Part shown: positions 9,809 through 18,593 of the stretch, piece by piece | How positions within the stretch are numbered: position 1 is the stretch's first letter | Layout of the letters: every line of letters begins with the position of its first letter | Origin: Neodiprion pinetum | Taxonomy: Eukaryota > Arthropoda > Insecta > Hymenoptera > Diprionidae | Reading direction: 5' to 3' | DNA length: 64,000 nucleotides | Assembly (NCBI RefSeq): GCF_021155775.2 | Contig: NC_060237.1 | Coordinates: forward strand, 16,266,970-16,330,969 | Notes under the pieces: generated by a model | Databases searched by the model: none | Told to the model about the DNA's origin: nothing | What the model saw: only the letters and a program-made list of their open reading frames with translations | Made by a program: the position numbers and the translations under genes

Positions 9809-10672
9809 CTATAGGACTGATTTAGTTTTAGATGCCTTCAATTTCTCTCTGATAATGGACATTACTGCATCTATGTCAGGAAAATGAGCAAAGTCCCGTT
9901 TAACAGCTTCAGCCCATTTCTTCAAATATTGCCTGTCTGCTTTCATGTAACACAAAAGGGCTGCCATTGGTCCCAAGCTTTGTGGCATTGATGATCTTTT
10001 TTCAGGTGGAAATGAAACACCCTCACACAATGGATGATGAACGCCATAGATACCGTGTTGAGCCAATGAGACATCCTTTTCTTGGTTGTTCCTTTTCTCA
10101 ATAGGCATGACATGATGTCCCAGTCGTAGTTTTTTCCTCCTTAGTGCAAACCCACTTAAGAAGTTTAAAAGAGGGTTTGCAATTCCATACCAATTTCCTG
10201 GGTCACGGCCATCATATCGTTGGAAGGGTATTCCTTGAGCATTGGCTTCAGCCAATACAATAGCTTTTATTGCATCCTTTGATTTTGATATTTCATTACC
10301 TAAATAAGTGATTTTGAAATCAGTGGATGCAATTCTAGCTTCTAATGTTTCACCTGTATTGTTGTAATGTTGACGAAGGAGAGTGTAGCTAGTGGAGAGG
10401 ATGTTGTGTATCTGATCTCCCAATGATATGTCCATTACATCGGGTTCATTGAAGAAGTGATGTAAAATCTTTTTATGAGCATTTGCAATAAATCTCATTA
10501 CTTTCACTTTCTTCTCTTTTTCTTGGGGAACCTGGACTTTCTTTGAACTTGGTAAAACGCGGTTGGGATCATTGACATCTACTATCACACGTGTAGGCTC
10601 ACCATCAGGTACGGGGATTTGTCCAATCTCTAATTGTTGGTCCACTGCCATTGGAATCGCTTGTTCAGCCAT
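9809..10672 (-). CDS. Array ORF copy 8, unrecognised 287-aa protein
   Basis: Last full copy, next to the autonomous gypsy element. Private residues are M59, R60, S93, E108 and K181. The ORF is intact. Its 65-nt leader ends at 10737, directly against the R-U5 segment that serves as the 5' LTR of the downstream element. Confidence 0.75.
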   Translation of the reverse strand: MAEQAIPMAVDQQLEIGQIPVPDGEPTRVIVDVNDPNRVLPSSKKVQVPQEKEKKVKVMRFIANAHKKILHHFFNEPDVMDISLGDQIHNILSTSYTLLRQHYNNTGETLEARIASTDFKITYLGNEISKSKDAIKAIVLAEANAQGIPFQRYDGRDPGNWYGIANPLLNFLSGFALRRKKLRLGHHVMPIEKRNNQEKDVSLAQHGIYGVHHPLCEGVSFPPEKRSSMPQSLGPMAALLCYMKADRQYLKKWAEAVKRDFAHFPDIDAVMSIIREKLKASKTKSVL

Positions 10673-10737
10673 CGTAGTGTGGGTTTTCCTGAAAAACTAG
10701 TAGGTTCACAAAAGGGTCTGTTTATACGGGCGTAATG

Positions 10738-10995
10738 GACTTCACACTCCCCGGCACCTCACCCACTCTTCCCCCCCCCCCCCCGCGCGCGTACCTGTAA
10801 GTTAGTATGAAGAAACGCCAAGGGCTGAGGCGTGATCAGCCCCCGTTAGAGTCTACAACCCCTTGTATTTTTCTTAGTTTAAGTCGGCCCCTTTTGCTCA
10901 AATATACACATCAAGTTTTACCAATTATATCCGCCCCGTCTCTAATTGTCTCCCCCCCCCCTAATATTATTCGCGCGGACTCAAAACCCGTCACA
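10738..10995 (+). repeat. 5' R-U5 segment of the gypsy element
   Basis: A 258-bp segment that matches 18340-18593 almost base for base, including the CGTCACA end. It begins at exactly the same GACTTCAC position as the array fragments. The U3 part present in the 3' LTR is missing. Confidence 0.85.
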
Positions 10996-10998
10996 AAT

Positions 10999-11011
10999 TG
11001 GCGCCCAACGT
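10999..11011 (+). other. Primer binding site, 13-nt match to tRNA-Lys
   Basis: TGGCGCCCAACGT lies 3 nt after the LTR end and is followed by AAATTACCC. Only 13 of the 18 nt found in the array units are present, so the array PBS extends beyond what this element encodes here. Confidence 0.7.
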
Positions 11012-11171
11012 AAATTACCCACATTTTCACCCCAAATCCAAACAATTAAGAGACAAAACACAGGAATAAACGCTAACAAAGCACACATAGACTCACGAAA
11101 CCAAACTACACAGTCACGAAAATTCAAATAAAGACAGTTGAACACACACACTACCAAACACGATACACACA

Positions 11172-12575
11172 ATGGCAGACCAAGGACACAGGGAACCGCA
11201 AGGCCTAGCGCGCGAACACATGGACATACACACACCCGAACGCAACCAAAACAACTCGACACAGAGCGAGCCGCGCGCGACACGAGATCAACAAACACCG
11301 ACCCAACGGCAGGAAATAAATAGACGATGCACGATAAACTCACCAAACACAATAAATATAATCGATGCAGCTATCATAGAGAATACACACAATTTACACA
11401 GTACACAAATTCAACACCAAGAAAGCCCAGAACCAACAAATCCCACACAAACATACAATACAATCCCAACACCTACACACACGCAAACTAACACGGTAAC
11501 CACCAATCAAACGAACCGACACTTCACAGGAACAGACACATTTTTAGCCACCAACACACGTAACACACGACTTATGCAAAACCTAATAGACCTCGAAGCA
11601 TCACCAAGCGACAGAAACGTATACGAAGATCCACACATATACAGCACACAGTCAATACACCCCACAAACACAAACCACACATCAAACCTAAACAGTACAT
11701 ACTGGAATCAGACAGCAATGGCAATGAAAACAATACAAACATGGAACATAAAATACTCAGGAAACACAAACGAAGACATAGACGAATTTTTACAAAATCT
11801 CCGCGACTACCAAACAGGTTATGAAATACACGACACACAATTGATCAACAACCTCAGCCCAATACTCGAAGGTGACGCAAAAAACTGGTACAGATTAAAT
11901 AGAGGCAAATGGCGAACACTGGAAGAATTCGAAAGAGACATTACACACGCATTTCAAGACATACAACATAGGGACAGGCTAGAACAAAAAATCAGAAATT
12001 ACGTACAAGGACCAACACAAAAAATCACACAATTCCTAATACAATTTAGAACACTTCTATCACAACTAAAACCACCATACCACCCACGAACACAACTAGA
12101 CCTGGCATACAGAAACATGAAAATAGAATACAAGGCATACATAAAACCATACGATTTCGCGAACTTCGACCAACTGGAAATGGCCGCAAAAGAATGGGAA
12201 GCAAATATCGAATGGGAAAACACGAGACAAACAATATTAAACAACTACACACACCCGCGAGAAACCTACACACACCAAACACACCACACACAATACATCC
12301 CATACAAGTACACACAAACACAACCCCGCCCAGCAATACTCCCAACACCAAATATACCACCGGCACTCACAGACAACATACGACGAAACCAAACAAACCA
12401 AAACACGCAACAGACTCGATACCCCGCAATCACGTATAACTCACCACACTACACTCAGCAACAAACACAAACGAATCCAAACACAGGCACAACACCACGC
12501 AGATGCTTTAACTGCAACCAACCCGGACACTTCAGATGGCAATGCACACGAACACAGAACCAGGGAAACGAGTAA
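11172..12575 (+). CDS. gag: Gag polyprotein of the gypsy element
   Basis: A 467-aa structural protein that would package the element RNA into cytoplasmic particles. Residues 1-180 are low-complexity, rich in Thr, Asn and Gln. A retrotransposon gag domain follows (about 190-345), with the typical GDAKNWY-type motif. A single zinc knuckle, CFNCNQPGHFRWQC (CX2CX4HX4C), sits near the C terminus. The ATG at 11172 is the first in a long open frame and leaves a 160-nt leader after the PBS. The last codons form a slippery heptamer (12563-12569) just before the TAA, so Gag-Pol is made by -1 frameshift. Codon use is dominated by ACA, CAA and AAC, following the strand bias. Confidence 0.9.
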   Translation: MADQGHREPQGLAREHMDIHTPERNQNNSTQSEPRATRDQQTPTQRQEINRRCTINSPNTINIIDAAIIENTHNLHSTQIQHQESPEPTNPTQTYNTIPTPTHTQTNTVTTNQTNRHFTGTDTFLATNTRNTRLMQNLIDLEASPSDRNVYEDPHIYSTQSIHPTNTNHTSNLNSTYWNQTAMAMKTIQTWNIKYSGNTNEDIDEFLQNLRDYQTGYEIHDTQLINNLSPILEGDAKNWYRLNRGKWRTLEEFERDITHAFQDIQHRDRLEQKIRNYVQGPTQKITQFLIQFRTLLSQLKPPYHPRTQLDLAYRNMKIEYKAYIKPYDFANFDQLEMAAKEWEANIEWENTRQTILNNYTHPRETYTHQTHHTQYIPYKYTQTQPRPAILPTPNIPPALTDNIRRNQTNQNTQQTRYPAITYNSPHYTQQQTQTNPNTGTTPRRCFNCNQPGHFRWQCTRTQNQGNE

Positions 12576-15500
12576 GGGTTGACCCAGCAAGGGTGGAGGG
12601 CAACCCCAAAAACAACACAAACACACCCGAGACAGTAGCACCCACAACAGATAACAACAGAACGGAAAGTAGGTTTCACATCAGAATTGAAATACACGGT
12701 CACGAATTTAACGCACTAATAGACACAGGCGCAACACACTCATACCTAGGCGCAGAAGTAATACAAATACTACACAACACAGACACACAAATAAACAACA
12801 CACCCGACAGAACAGCTACAATGGGAAACGGAACACAGGTGACGATAGAAGGAGCAGTAACACTCCCAATACGCGTCGGCAACATAACAAAGAAAATTAA
12901 TTTCGGATTAATACCAAACTTAGGCTCACAAGGTATCATTGGGAACAGCGACTTAATAAGATTTGGAATACTAATAAATTATGGAAAAAACACATGGTCG
13001 CTGATAGACGACCCACAGACACACTACCACATGCAAGCTAGACCACAAAAACTACCAACACCACTCAAAGAATACATACAAACACATCAAACACGAAAAA
13101 CACGGCACCAATCAACACAAACACACACAAAACAAGCAAAAGCAGCAGAAAAATTAGAAGCAACGAAACAACAAACGAACCCGAAAACAACAGAAAGACA
13201 CGAAAACACAGAAAAAACAACCATGGAACAAAAACCACTAACACCAACACTACCCAGCACAAAGACACCACCGGAAAACACCCCCCAAAAAGACAACCCA
13301 CAGAACACACAAATCACAAATCAAAAAATCATACCCACAAACGCACAAACAACAGACGACACACAAACCGACAAAGAAACCGAACCACAGATATGCGCAG
13401 GAATACAAGAACTCACACAATCACAACACACACAACTACAGACGACAATACAGCAGAAAATCTCAACACTACCAGGCCAACTCGGGCTAACACACCTAAT
13501 TAAACACAAAATAGACACACAAGGACACACACCCATAAAACAAAGATACTATATGGTATCACCAAAAATTAGAGAAGCCATCCACACAGAAATAGGCAAA
13601 ATGCTAAGAGAAGACGTGATAGAACCATCAGAAAGCGAATGGTCGAGCCCAATTGTTATGATAAAAAAACCAAATAACACATATCGCTTCTGCCTAGACT
13701 TTAGGAAGGTTAACTCAGTATCAAAAAAAGACGCATACCCACTACCATACATGACAGCAATATTAGACAAACTACGGACAGCACAGTACATATCAAAAAT
13801 CGACTTAAGCCAAGCATACTTCCAAATACCACTCGACGAAGACAGTAAACACATAACAGCCTTTACAGTCCCGGGAATGGGCTTATTTCAATTTAAAAGA
13901 ATGCCATACGGACTGACAGGCGCACCGGCGACATTCCAAAGACTACTAGACAGACTCATAGGCCCAGAATGCGAACCATATGCATTCGCATACTTAGACG
14001 ACATAATAATAGTAACACAAACATTCGACGAACACTTACAAAGACTAGAACAAATACTCAAAAGAATTACAGACGCGGGACTAACAATAAACCCAGAGAA
14101 GTGCGAATTCGGATGCGCACAAGTCAAATATCTCGGATACATAGTAGACAGACACGGACTACACATAGACCCCGACAAAACACAACCCATAGAAAACTAC
14201 CCAAACCCAAAAACAATAAAACAACTACGGAGACTAATTGGCATGGCATCATGGTACAGACGCTTCATACCTAACTTCGCACACATTACAGAACCACTAA
14301 CACGACTACTGAAAAAAGACCAGAAATGGCACTGGGGGGAAGAACAAGAAAACGCAATGAACACAATCAAACACGCACTCACATCACCACCCACACTCGC
14401 ATGCCCAGATTACACACAAACATTCACACTACAAACAGACGCTAGCGGAACAGGGATAGGTGCCGTACTAACACAATCTCTCGATGACGAAGAGCCTGTC
14501 ATAGCCTACGCTAGCCGTGCGCTAAGCGAGGCAGAACGTGAATACTCGACAACTGAGAGAGAATGTTTGGCGGTACTCTGGTCCATAAAAAAATTCAGAC
14601 CATACGTGGAAGGATACCATTTTAAAGACATTACAGATCACCACGCACTGAAGTGGCTTAGACAATTGAAAAACCCCACAGGCCGACTTGCACGATGGGC
14701 ACTAGAACTATTAGAATACGACTTTGACATTACACACAGAAAAGGTACAATGCACGACGTGCCAGACGCACTTTCAAGACGACACGAAGACGAAGAACAC
14801 ATAGACACAATAGAAGACACGACAGACAAGTGGTACACATACAAAAAAACACAAGTACAAACACGCCCAGAGAAAAACGAGTCGTGGCGAATCAGAAACA
14901 ATCAACTATACTTCCACCGCCCGAACCCCCTACACTCAAACCTCCTACCAGACACAAACCCATGGAAACTAGTTATACCCAAAGACAAAATAACACACAT
15001 ACTACACGAAAACCACGACGTAACACAAGCAGGACACTTAGGGATCGAAAAAACATACCAACGAGTAGCAAAAAAATATTATTGGCCAGGGATGTACAGA
15101 GACACAGTAAACTACATAAAAAAATGTGACACATGCCAAAGAACAAAAACAATACAAGCGCGACCGGCAGGACTAATGGGCATGAGAATTATCGAAGAAC
15201 CGTGGACAGTAGTAGCCTCCGACATCATGGGCCCACTCCCACGATCAAAAAAAGGAAACCAATACATCATAGTGTTCGAAGACCTATACACTAAATGGGT
15301 GGAAATCATACCGACACGCAAAGCAAACGCCAAAACAGTAGAACAGACATTCCACTCACACGTAATATCACGATGGGGTACACCACGCATACTACTGACA
15401 GACAACGGCACACCATACATAAACAAACTCATACGCGAACTGACACAAAAATTCAACATAAGACACGCAACAATCCCCCCATACCACGCACAAGCCAACC

Positions 15501-16051
15501 CCGTAGAGCGAGTCAACAGAACCGCTAAAACAATGATCCAAGCCTACGTAAACAACGACCACACAGAATGGGACATACACTTACAAGACTTACAATTTGC
15601 AATCAATACATGTACACACACATCAACTAAACACACACCAGCCTTTTTAAACCTAGGAAGGGAATTAAATCCCACACAATGTCTAAGAAATCAGTTAGAG
15701 AACCACGACGAAGTAGAATTACAAGACACAGACAGATGGACAAACCACTTGAGACGACTACAAATACTTAGAGACGAAGTACAGAGGCACTTGATAGAAG
15801 CAAACGAAAAACAAGCACACTACTACAACCTACGAAGACGAGACATTCAATTCAAGGAGGGAGACAGAGTACTAAAAAAGAACCACACACTATCATCCGG
15901 ACCAGAACGAACGACAGCTAAGTTAAATAAAAAATTCATAGGCCCATACATAATCACTAGAAAAGTCTCACCCACAATATACGAATTAACAACAGAGAGC
16001 GGTAGAAATATAGGAAAATGTCATATAGAAGACCTAAAATTATATACATAA
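12536..16051 (+). CDS. pol: Pol polyprotein (PR-RT-RNaseH-IN)
   Basis: The open frame is 1171 codons; the translated part starts at the frameshift site (12563). Domains in order: an aspartic protease with DTGA near residue 63; a reverse transcriptase (about 345-560) with the YLDD catalytic box near 486; an RNase H (about 630-745) with TDAS and DALSRR; an integrase with an HHCC zinc-binding region (about 824-866), then catalytic Asp near 895, Asp near 955 and Glu near 990; and a C-terminal GPY-type module. Protease and integrase motifs look complete and I see no stop, so this copy may encode active enzyme. The domain order is that of Ty3/gypsy. I did not assign a clade. The gene is followed by ORF3 after 58 nt. 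Confidence 0.95.
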   Translation: MAMHTNTEPGKRVRVDPARVEGNPKNNTNTPETVAPTTDNNRTESRFHIRIEIHGHEFNALIDTGATHSYLGAEVIQILHNTDTQINNTPDRTATMGNGTQVTIEGAVTLPIRVGNITKKINFGLIPNLGSQGIIGNSDLIRFGILINYGKNTWSLIDDPQTHYHMQARPQKLPTPLKEYIQTHQTRKTRHQSTQTHTKQAKAAEKLEATKQQTNPKTTERHENTEKTTMEQKPLTPTLPSTKTPPENTPQKDNPQNTQITNQKIIPTNAQTTDDTQTDKETEPQICAGIQELTQSQHTQLQTTIQQKISTLPGQLGLTHLIKHKIDTQGHTPIKQRYYMVSPKIREAIHTEIGKMLREDVIEPSESEWSSPIVMIKKPNNTYRFCLDFRKVNSVSKKDAYPLPYMTAILDKLRTAQYISKIDLSQAYFQIPLDEDSKHITAFTVPGMGLFQFKRMPYGLTGAPATFQRLLDRLIGPECEPYAFAYLDDIIIVTQTFDEHLQRLEQILKRITDAGLTINPEKCEFGCAQVKYLGYIVDRHGLHIDPDKTQPIENYPNPKTIKQLRRLIGMASWYRRFIPNFAHITEPLTRLLKKDQKWHWGEEQENAMNTIKHALTSPPTLACPDYTQTFTLQTDASGTGIGAVLTQSLDDEEPVIAYASRALSEAEREYSTTERECLAVLWSIKKFRPYVEGYHFKDITDHHALKWLRQLKNPTGRLARWALELLEYDFDITHRKGTMHDVPDALSRRHEDEEHIDTIEDTTDKWYTYKKTQVQTRPEKNESWRIRNNQLYFHRPNPLHSNLLPDTNPWKLVIPKDKITHILHENHDVTQAGHLGIEKTYQRVAKKYYWPGMYRDTVNYIKKCDTCQRTKTIQARPAGLMGMRIIEEPWTVVASDIMGPLPRSKKGNQYIIVFEDLYTKWVEIIPTRKANAKTVEQTFHSHVISRWGTPRILLTDNGTPYINKLIRELTQKFNIRHATIPPYHAQANPVERVNRTAKTMIQAYVNNDHTEWDIHLQDLQFAINTCTHTSTKHTPAFLNLGRELNPTQCLRNQLENHDEVELQDTDRWTNHLRRLQILRDEVQRHLIEANEKQAHYYNLRRRDIQFKEGDRVLKKNHTLSSGPERTTAKLNKKFIGPYIITRKVSPTIYELTTESGRNIGKCHIEDLKLYT
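12563..12606 (+). promoter_or_regulatory. -1 ribosomal frameshift site with downstream stem-loop
   Basis: The heptamer G GGA AAC is in the gag frame at 12563-12569, a canonical X XXY YYZ slippery site. A 6-nt spacer containing the gag stop follows. GGGTTG (12576-12581) can then pair with CAACCC (12601-12606), and ACCC (12582-12585) with GGGT (12591-12594) inside it. The pol frame is -1 relative to gag, as the signal requires. Confidence 0.75.
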
Positions 16052-16109
16052 TCAAATAACACACCCCGAAAATAAACTAACATGTGTATTCACTCCACAG
16101 AAACACAAC

Positions 16110-17276
16110 ATGGAAAATCAACAAACAAAAATACCGGCCCTGATGACGCTGCGACTGACGAGACCGACGACAACGACGACACAAACAGAAAAAACACCAC
16201 TATTACAAACACCAGGACAGGCCCCACACCCACACAAATACGGACGCGACGGCACACACCAGACGGAGACCCGACGAACCCTACTACCGACACCCCCCAC
16301 ATACAAAAAGGTAATACAGACCACCACGACGACAACACACTTAACAACCACTGCACCCACAGCCACACAGAGACACTCACTAACACACACAACGATGACC
16401 ACACACACAAGTACACCCTCCGGACCAAGGCAATGCCCGAAATGCAACGGGCTGGTCCGGGGCACCAAATACACAGAACACATACAAACATGCACACACA
16501 CTAACACAGACACACCACACCCACCACAAATTATCACACACCCACAAACAGTTACCCACACCACACGAACCACGGCCACACACACGACTACACACCTACC
16601 CACCAAGAAACAAACACCCCATACAACCACACGCCCCACACCCACACCAACACCACGGTACACACCACCCCCAGCATCACCCCCTCAATGGACACACACC
16701 AGATTCGCGAGACCACAAACAACAGAAGACAGAATCTTACAGACATTCGCCAACATGGACAGACACACAGAATCGACACAGACAAAACAAACATGCAAAC
16801 AACACACAGGACCACACCCCGAGATAATAGCCATAATCGCAAGTTTAGAACCAGCAAGCACCCTATACGACGAATTACGAGCACAAAAAGAAAGATACAT
16901 GACCAGACGGGCACACGAACGCACAAACACTGACGAAACAGAAGCCAGCACCTCAACACACCAACCACACACCACACATCAAACAGCACCACACAAAACA
17001 CAACCCCCCAACACACCAGACACCGACAGCGACACAGATTCCACCACCTCCACCGCAGAGACAGTTATACACATCGAAACCACACACACAGGCACGCTAC
17101 AAACACAAACGACGGACAACGACACAGACAGTAACACCGACACCACCTCACTCACGGACACAGTCGAACATACACAAACACCCCAACCAGCCACACACAC
17201 CACACGGGACTCAAAACGATACAAAAAACGAAAATCAATACGGAAACAGAAAAAAGAACAAAACAGGAAACACTAG
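16110..17276 (+). CDS. ORF3, Thr-rich protein with C2HC finger
   Basis: A 388-aa third ORF in the place where some gypsy elements carry env. It has no signal peptide and no membrane segment, so it is not an obvious envelope protein. It is extremely Thr/His/Pro-rich. The one ordered motif is CX2CX11HX3C with C109, C112, H124 and C128, resembling a single C2HC zinc finger. A more balanced, helix-like stretch lies around residues 190-270, followed by an acidic Asp/Thr/Ser part and a strongly basic C-terminal tail. A nucleic-acid-binding accessory role is possible, but this is inference. The frame is open over more than 1.1 kb, though low-G/T sequence lengthens ORFs by chance and other overlapping frames here are also open. 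Confidence 0.6.
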   Translation: MENQQTKIPALMTLRLTRPTTTTTQTEKTPLLQTPGQAPHPHKYGRDGTHQTETRRTLLPTPPTYKKVIQTTTTTTHLTTTAPTATQRHSLTHTTMTTHTSTPSGPRQCPKCNGLVRGTKYTEHIQTCTHTNTDTPHPPQIITHPQTVTHTTRTTATHTTTHLPTKKQTPHTTTRPTPTPTPRYTPPPASPPQWTHTRFARPQTTEDRILQTFANMDRHTESTQTKQTCKQHTGPHPEIIAIIASLEPASTLYDELRAQKERYMTRRAHERTNTDETEASTSTHQPHTTHQTAPHKTQPPNTPDTDSDTDSTTSTAETVIHIETTHTGTLQTQTTDNDTDSNTDTTSLTDTVEHTQTPQPATHTTRDSKRYKKRKSIRKQKKEQNRKH

Positions 17277-17342
17277 ACAAACTGACAACACCAAACGGAC
17301 GGACGAACAACGACGCTCACACAACACGGGACGCAATACGAT

Positions 17343-17407
<65 letters not shown>

Positions 17408-17461
17408 ACAAAACAGAAAACACCAAATACACTAACAACACCAAACCGACGGACGAACAAC
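17259..17461 (+). repeat. Duplicated ~53-bp block flanking a 60-nt A tract
   Basis: The blocks at 17259-17311 and 17409-17461 are near-copies about 150 bp apart, both containing CGGACGAACAACGAC. Between them is an uninterrupted run of 60 A (17345-17404). A second A run of about 32 nt is at 17634-17665. Both lie between ORF3 and the polypurine tract. Slippage during reverse transcription is a plausible source. Confidence 0.7.
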
Positions 17462-17626
17462 GACAGACGGAGGCCAAAGAAACAGAACACAACCCAAAAG
17501 GGGAGAAGAAACCACGAGCCACGAGGTACAAAGAACAACGCAAAAACTCACCAAGACCCACACCGACGAGAGCCACCGTACCAAAACCAAAAATTCAAGT
17601 ACAAAATAATATAAGAATAGAATAAG

Positions 17627-17666
<40 letters not shown>

Positions 17667-17897
17667 ATGATTTTGATTAAGACACACGAGACTAAGTAGA
17701 ATAAGTAGATATAAGACGACCCACAACCCACACCAAACACACACCCCGCAAATACAACCCAACCTCCATCCCTTAACCCCGACAGATCGGAGCAGACAAC
17801 ACAGAAACAACAAAAATAACAAAAAGAGAATACACAGACGAAAGGACCACAAAATCCGTCACCGAAACCGGCTCACCCTATAGGCCTCGCCCCGCGT

Positions 17898-17910
17898 GGG
17901 GAGGGGGGAG
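17898..17910 (+). other. Polypurine tract
   Basis: GGGGAGGGGGGAG lies 1 nt before the TGTGACG left terminus of the 3' LTR. This is the expected plus-strand primer site and stands out in a region otherwise poor in G. Confidence 0.8.
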
Positions 17911-17911
17911 T

Positions 17912-18593
17912 TGTGACGTTGCACCTAGAGTGCAAGTCACAACAAACCCCAAACCCGCGGGGAAGAGCCGAACGGGTGAGCCCTGTCCCGTCGGGAAAGA
18001 CCCGAACATCACCGAAGCCCCCCCGACGCTCGGCAGAGCCGAGCGCCAGATTCAGTACGACAGCACCCTACCTGCAGGATAGACGTAACCAGAGAAAGAA
18101 CGAGGAAGAGAGAGAAAGAACGAGGAAGAGAGAGATAGAACGAGAGAAAAAGAGAGAGAGAACGACGAGACCGGGAACACAGACGCCCCACTCAACACCG
18201 TTACACACACACGCCAACGACACCAGGTCAGCCTGCATTATACCGCCGATCTGCTCCTCCCCTCGCAATACCGACCCTTTCTACCTCACACTCCACGTCA
18301 CGCTACACCACCCCATCCCCTCGCAATACCAACCCTCCCGACTTCACACTCCCCGGCACCTCACCCACTCTTCCCCCCCCCCCCGCGCGCGTACCTGTAA
18401 GTTAGTATTAAGAAACGCTAAGGGCTGAGGCGTGATCAGCCCCCGTTCGAGTCTACAACCCCTTGTATTTTTCTTAGTTTAAGTCGGCCCCTTTTGCTCA
18501 AATATACACATCAAGTTTTACCAATTATATCCGCCCCGTCTCTAATTGTCTCCCCCCCCCCATATTATTCGTGCGGACTCAAAACCCGTCACA
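17912..18593 (+). repeat. Full 3' LTR of the gypsy element
   Basis: 682 bp, from TGTGACG to CGTCACA, perfect 7-bp inverted termini. U3 (17912-18339) contains GA-rich simple repeats (about 18085-18160) and two imperfect copies of a ~50-bp block starting CCTCGCAATACC. The 18340-18593 part equals the R-U5 segment of the array and of the 5' end. Confidence 0.85.

Larger units (their letters stand above)
1..10737. repeat. Tandem array of chimeric R-U5/PBS/287-codon ORF units
   Basis: Seven complete units start at 1240, 2596, 3949, 5301, 6663, 8014 and 9376, with lengths 1356, 1353, 1352, 1362, 1351, 1362 and 1362 bp. A partial unit occupies 1-1239, so the array continues left of the window. Each unit reads, on the plus strand: an LTR-derived segment beginning GACTTCAC and ending CGTCACA, a short AAT spacer, an 18-nt tRNA-Lys-type PBS, GAACC, then the reverse complement of one intronless ORF with its 65-nt leader. 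Copies appear nearly identical by eye; length differences come mainly from two poly-C tracts. The LTR part is nearly identical to the 3' half of the LTR at 17912-18593, whereas the ORF part is absent from that element. Seen: units, joints, ORFs. Inferred: reverse-transcriptase-made chimera followed by tandem amplification. Confidence 0.93.
10738..18593 (+). mobile_element. Ty3/gypsy LTR retrotransposon, coding-intact, with U3-less 5' LTR
   Basis: The order is R-U5 (10738-10995), PBS, gag, pol in the -1 frame, a third ORF, polypurine tract (17898-17910) and full LTR (17912-18593). Pol order PR-RT-RNaseH-IN places it in Ty3/gypsy. The plus strand is strikingly A/C-rich throughout the coding region. 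The 5' LTR lacks its first 428 bp and joins array unit 8 instead of normal flanking DNA, so no target-site duplication can be read on that side. Gag, Pol and ORF3 are all open. With no U3 promoter at its 5' end, transcription would need another promoter. Confidence 0.9.

Noticed and set aside
92..9887. Plus- and minus-strand ORFs of 60-115 codons over the R-U5/PBS joints of each array unit
   Set aside because: They span poly-C tracts whose length differs between units and change reading frame from copy to copy. Only the segment directly after the TAG is kept, as a note.
16082..16504. 140-codon plus-strand ORF overlapping ORF3
   Set aside because: Out of frame with ORF3, no motif, and explained by the scarcity of T (hence of stops) in this stretch.
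10981..17852. Many minus-strand ORFs rich in Val, Cys, Leu and Phe across the gypsy element
   Set aside because: They are shadows of the A/C-rich coding strand, which reads as stop-poor G/T-rich sequence in reverse.
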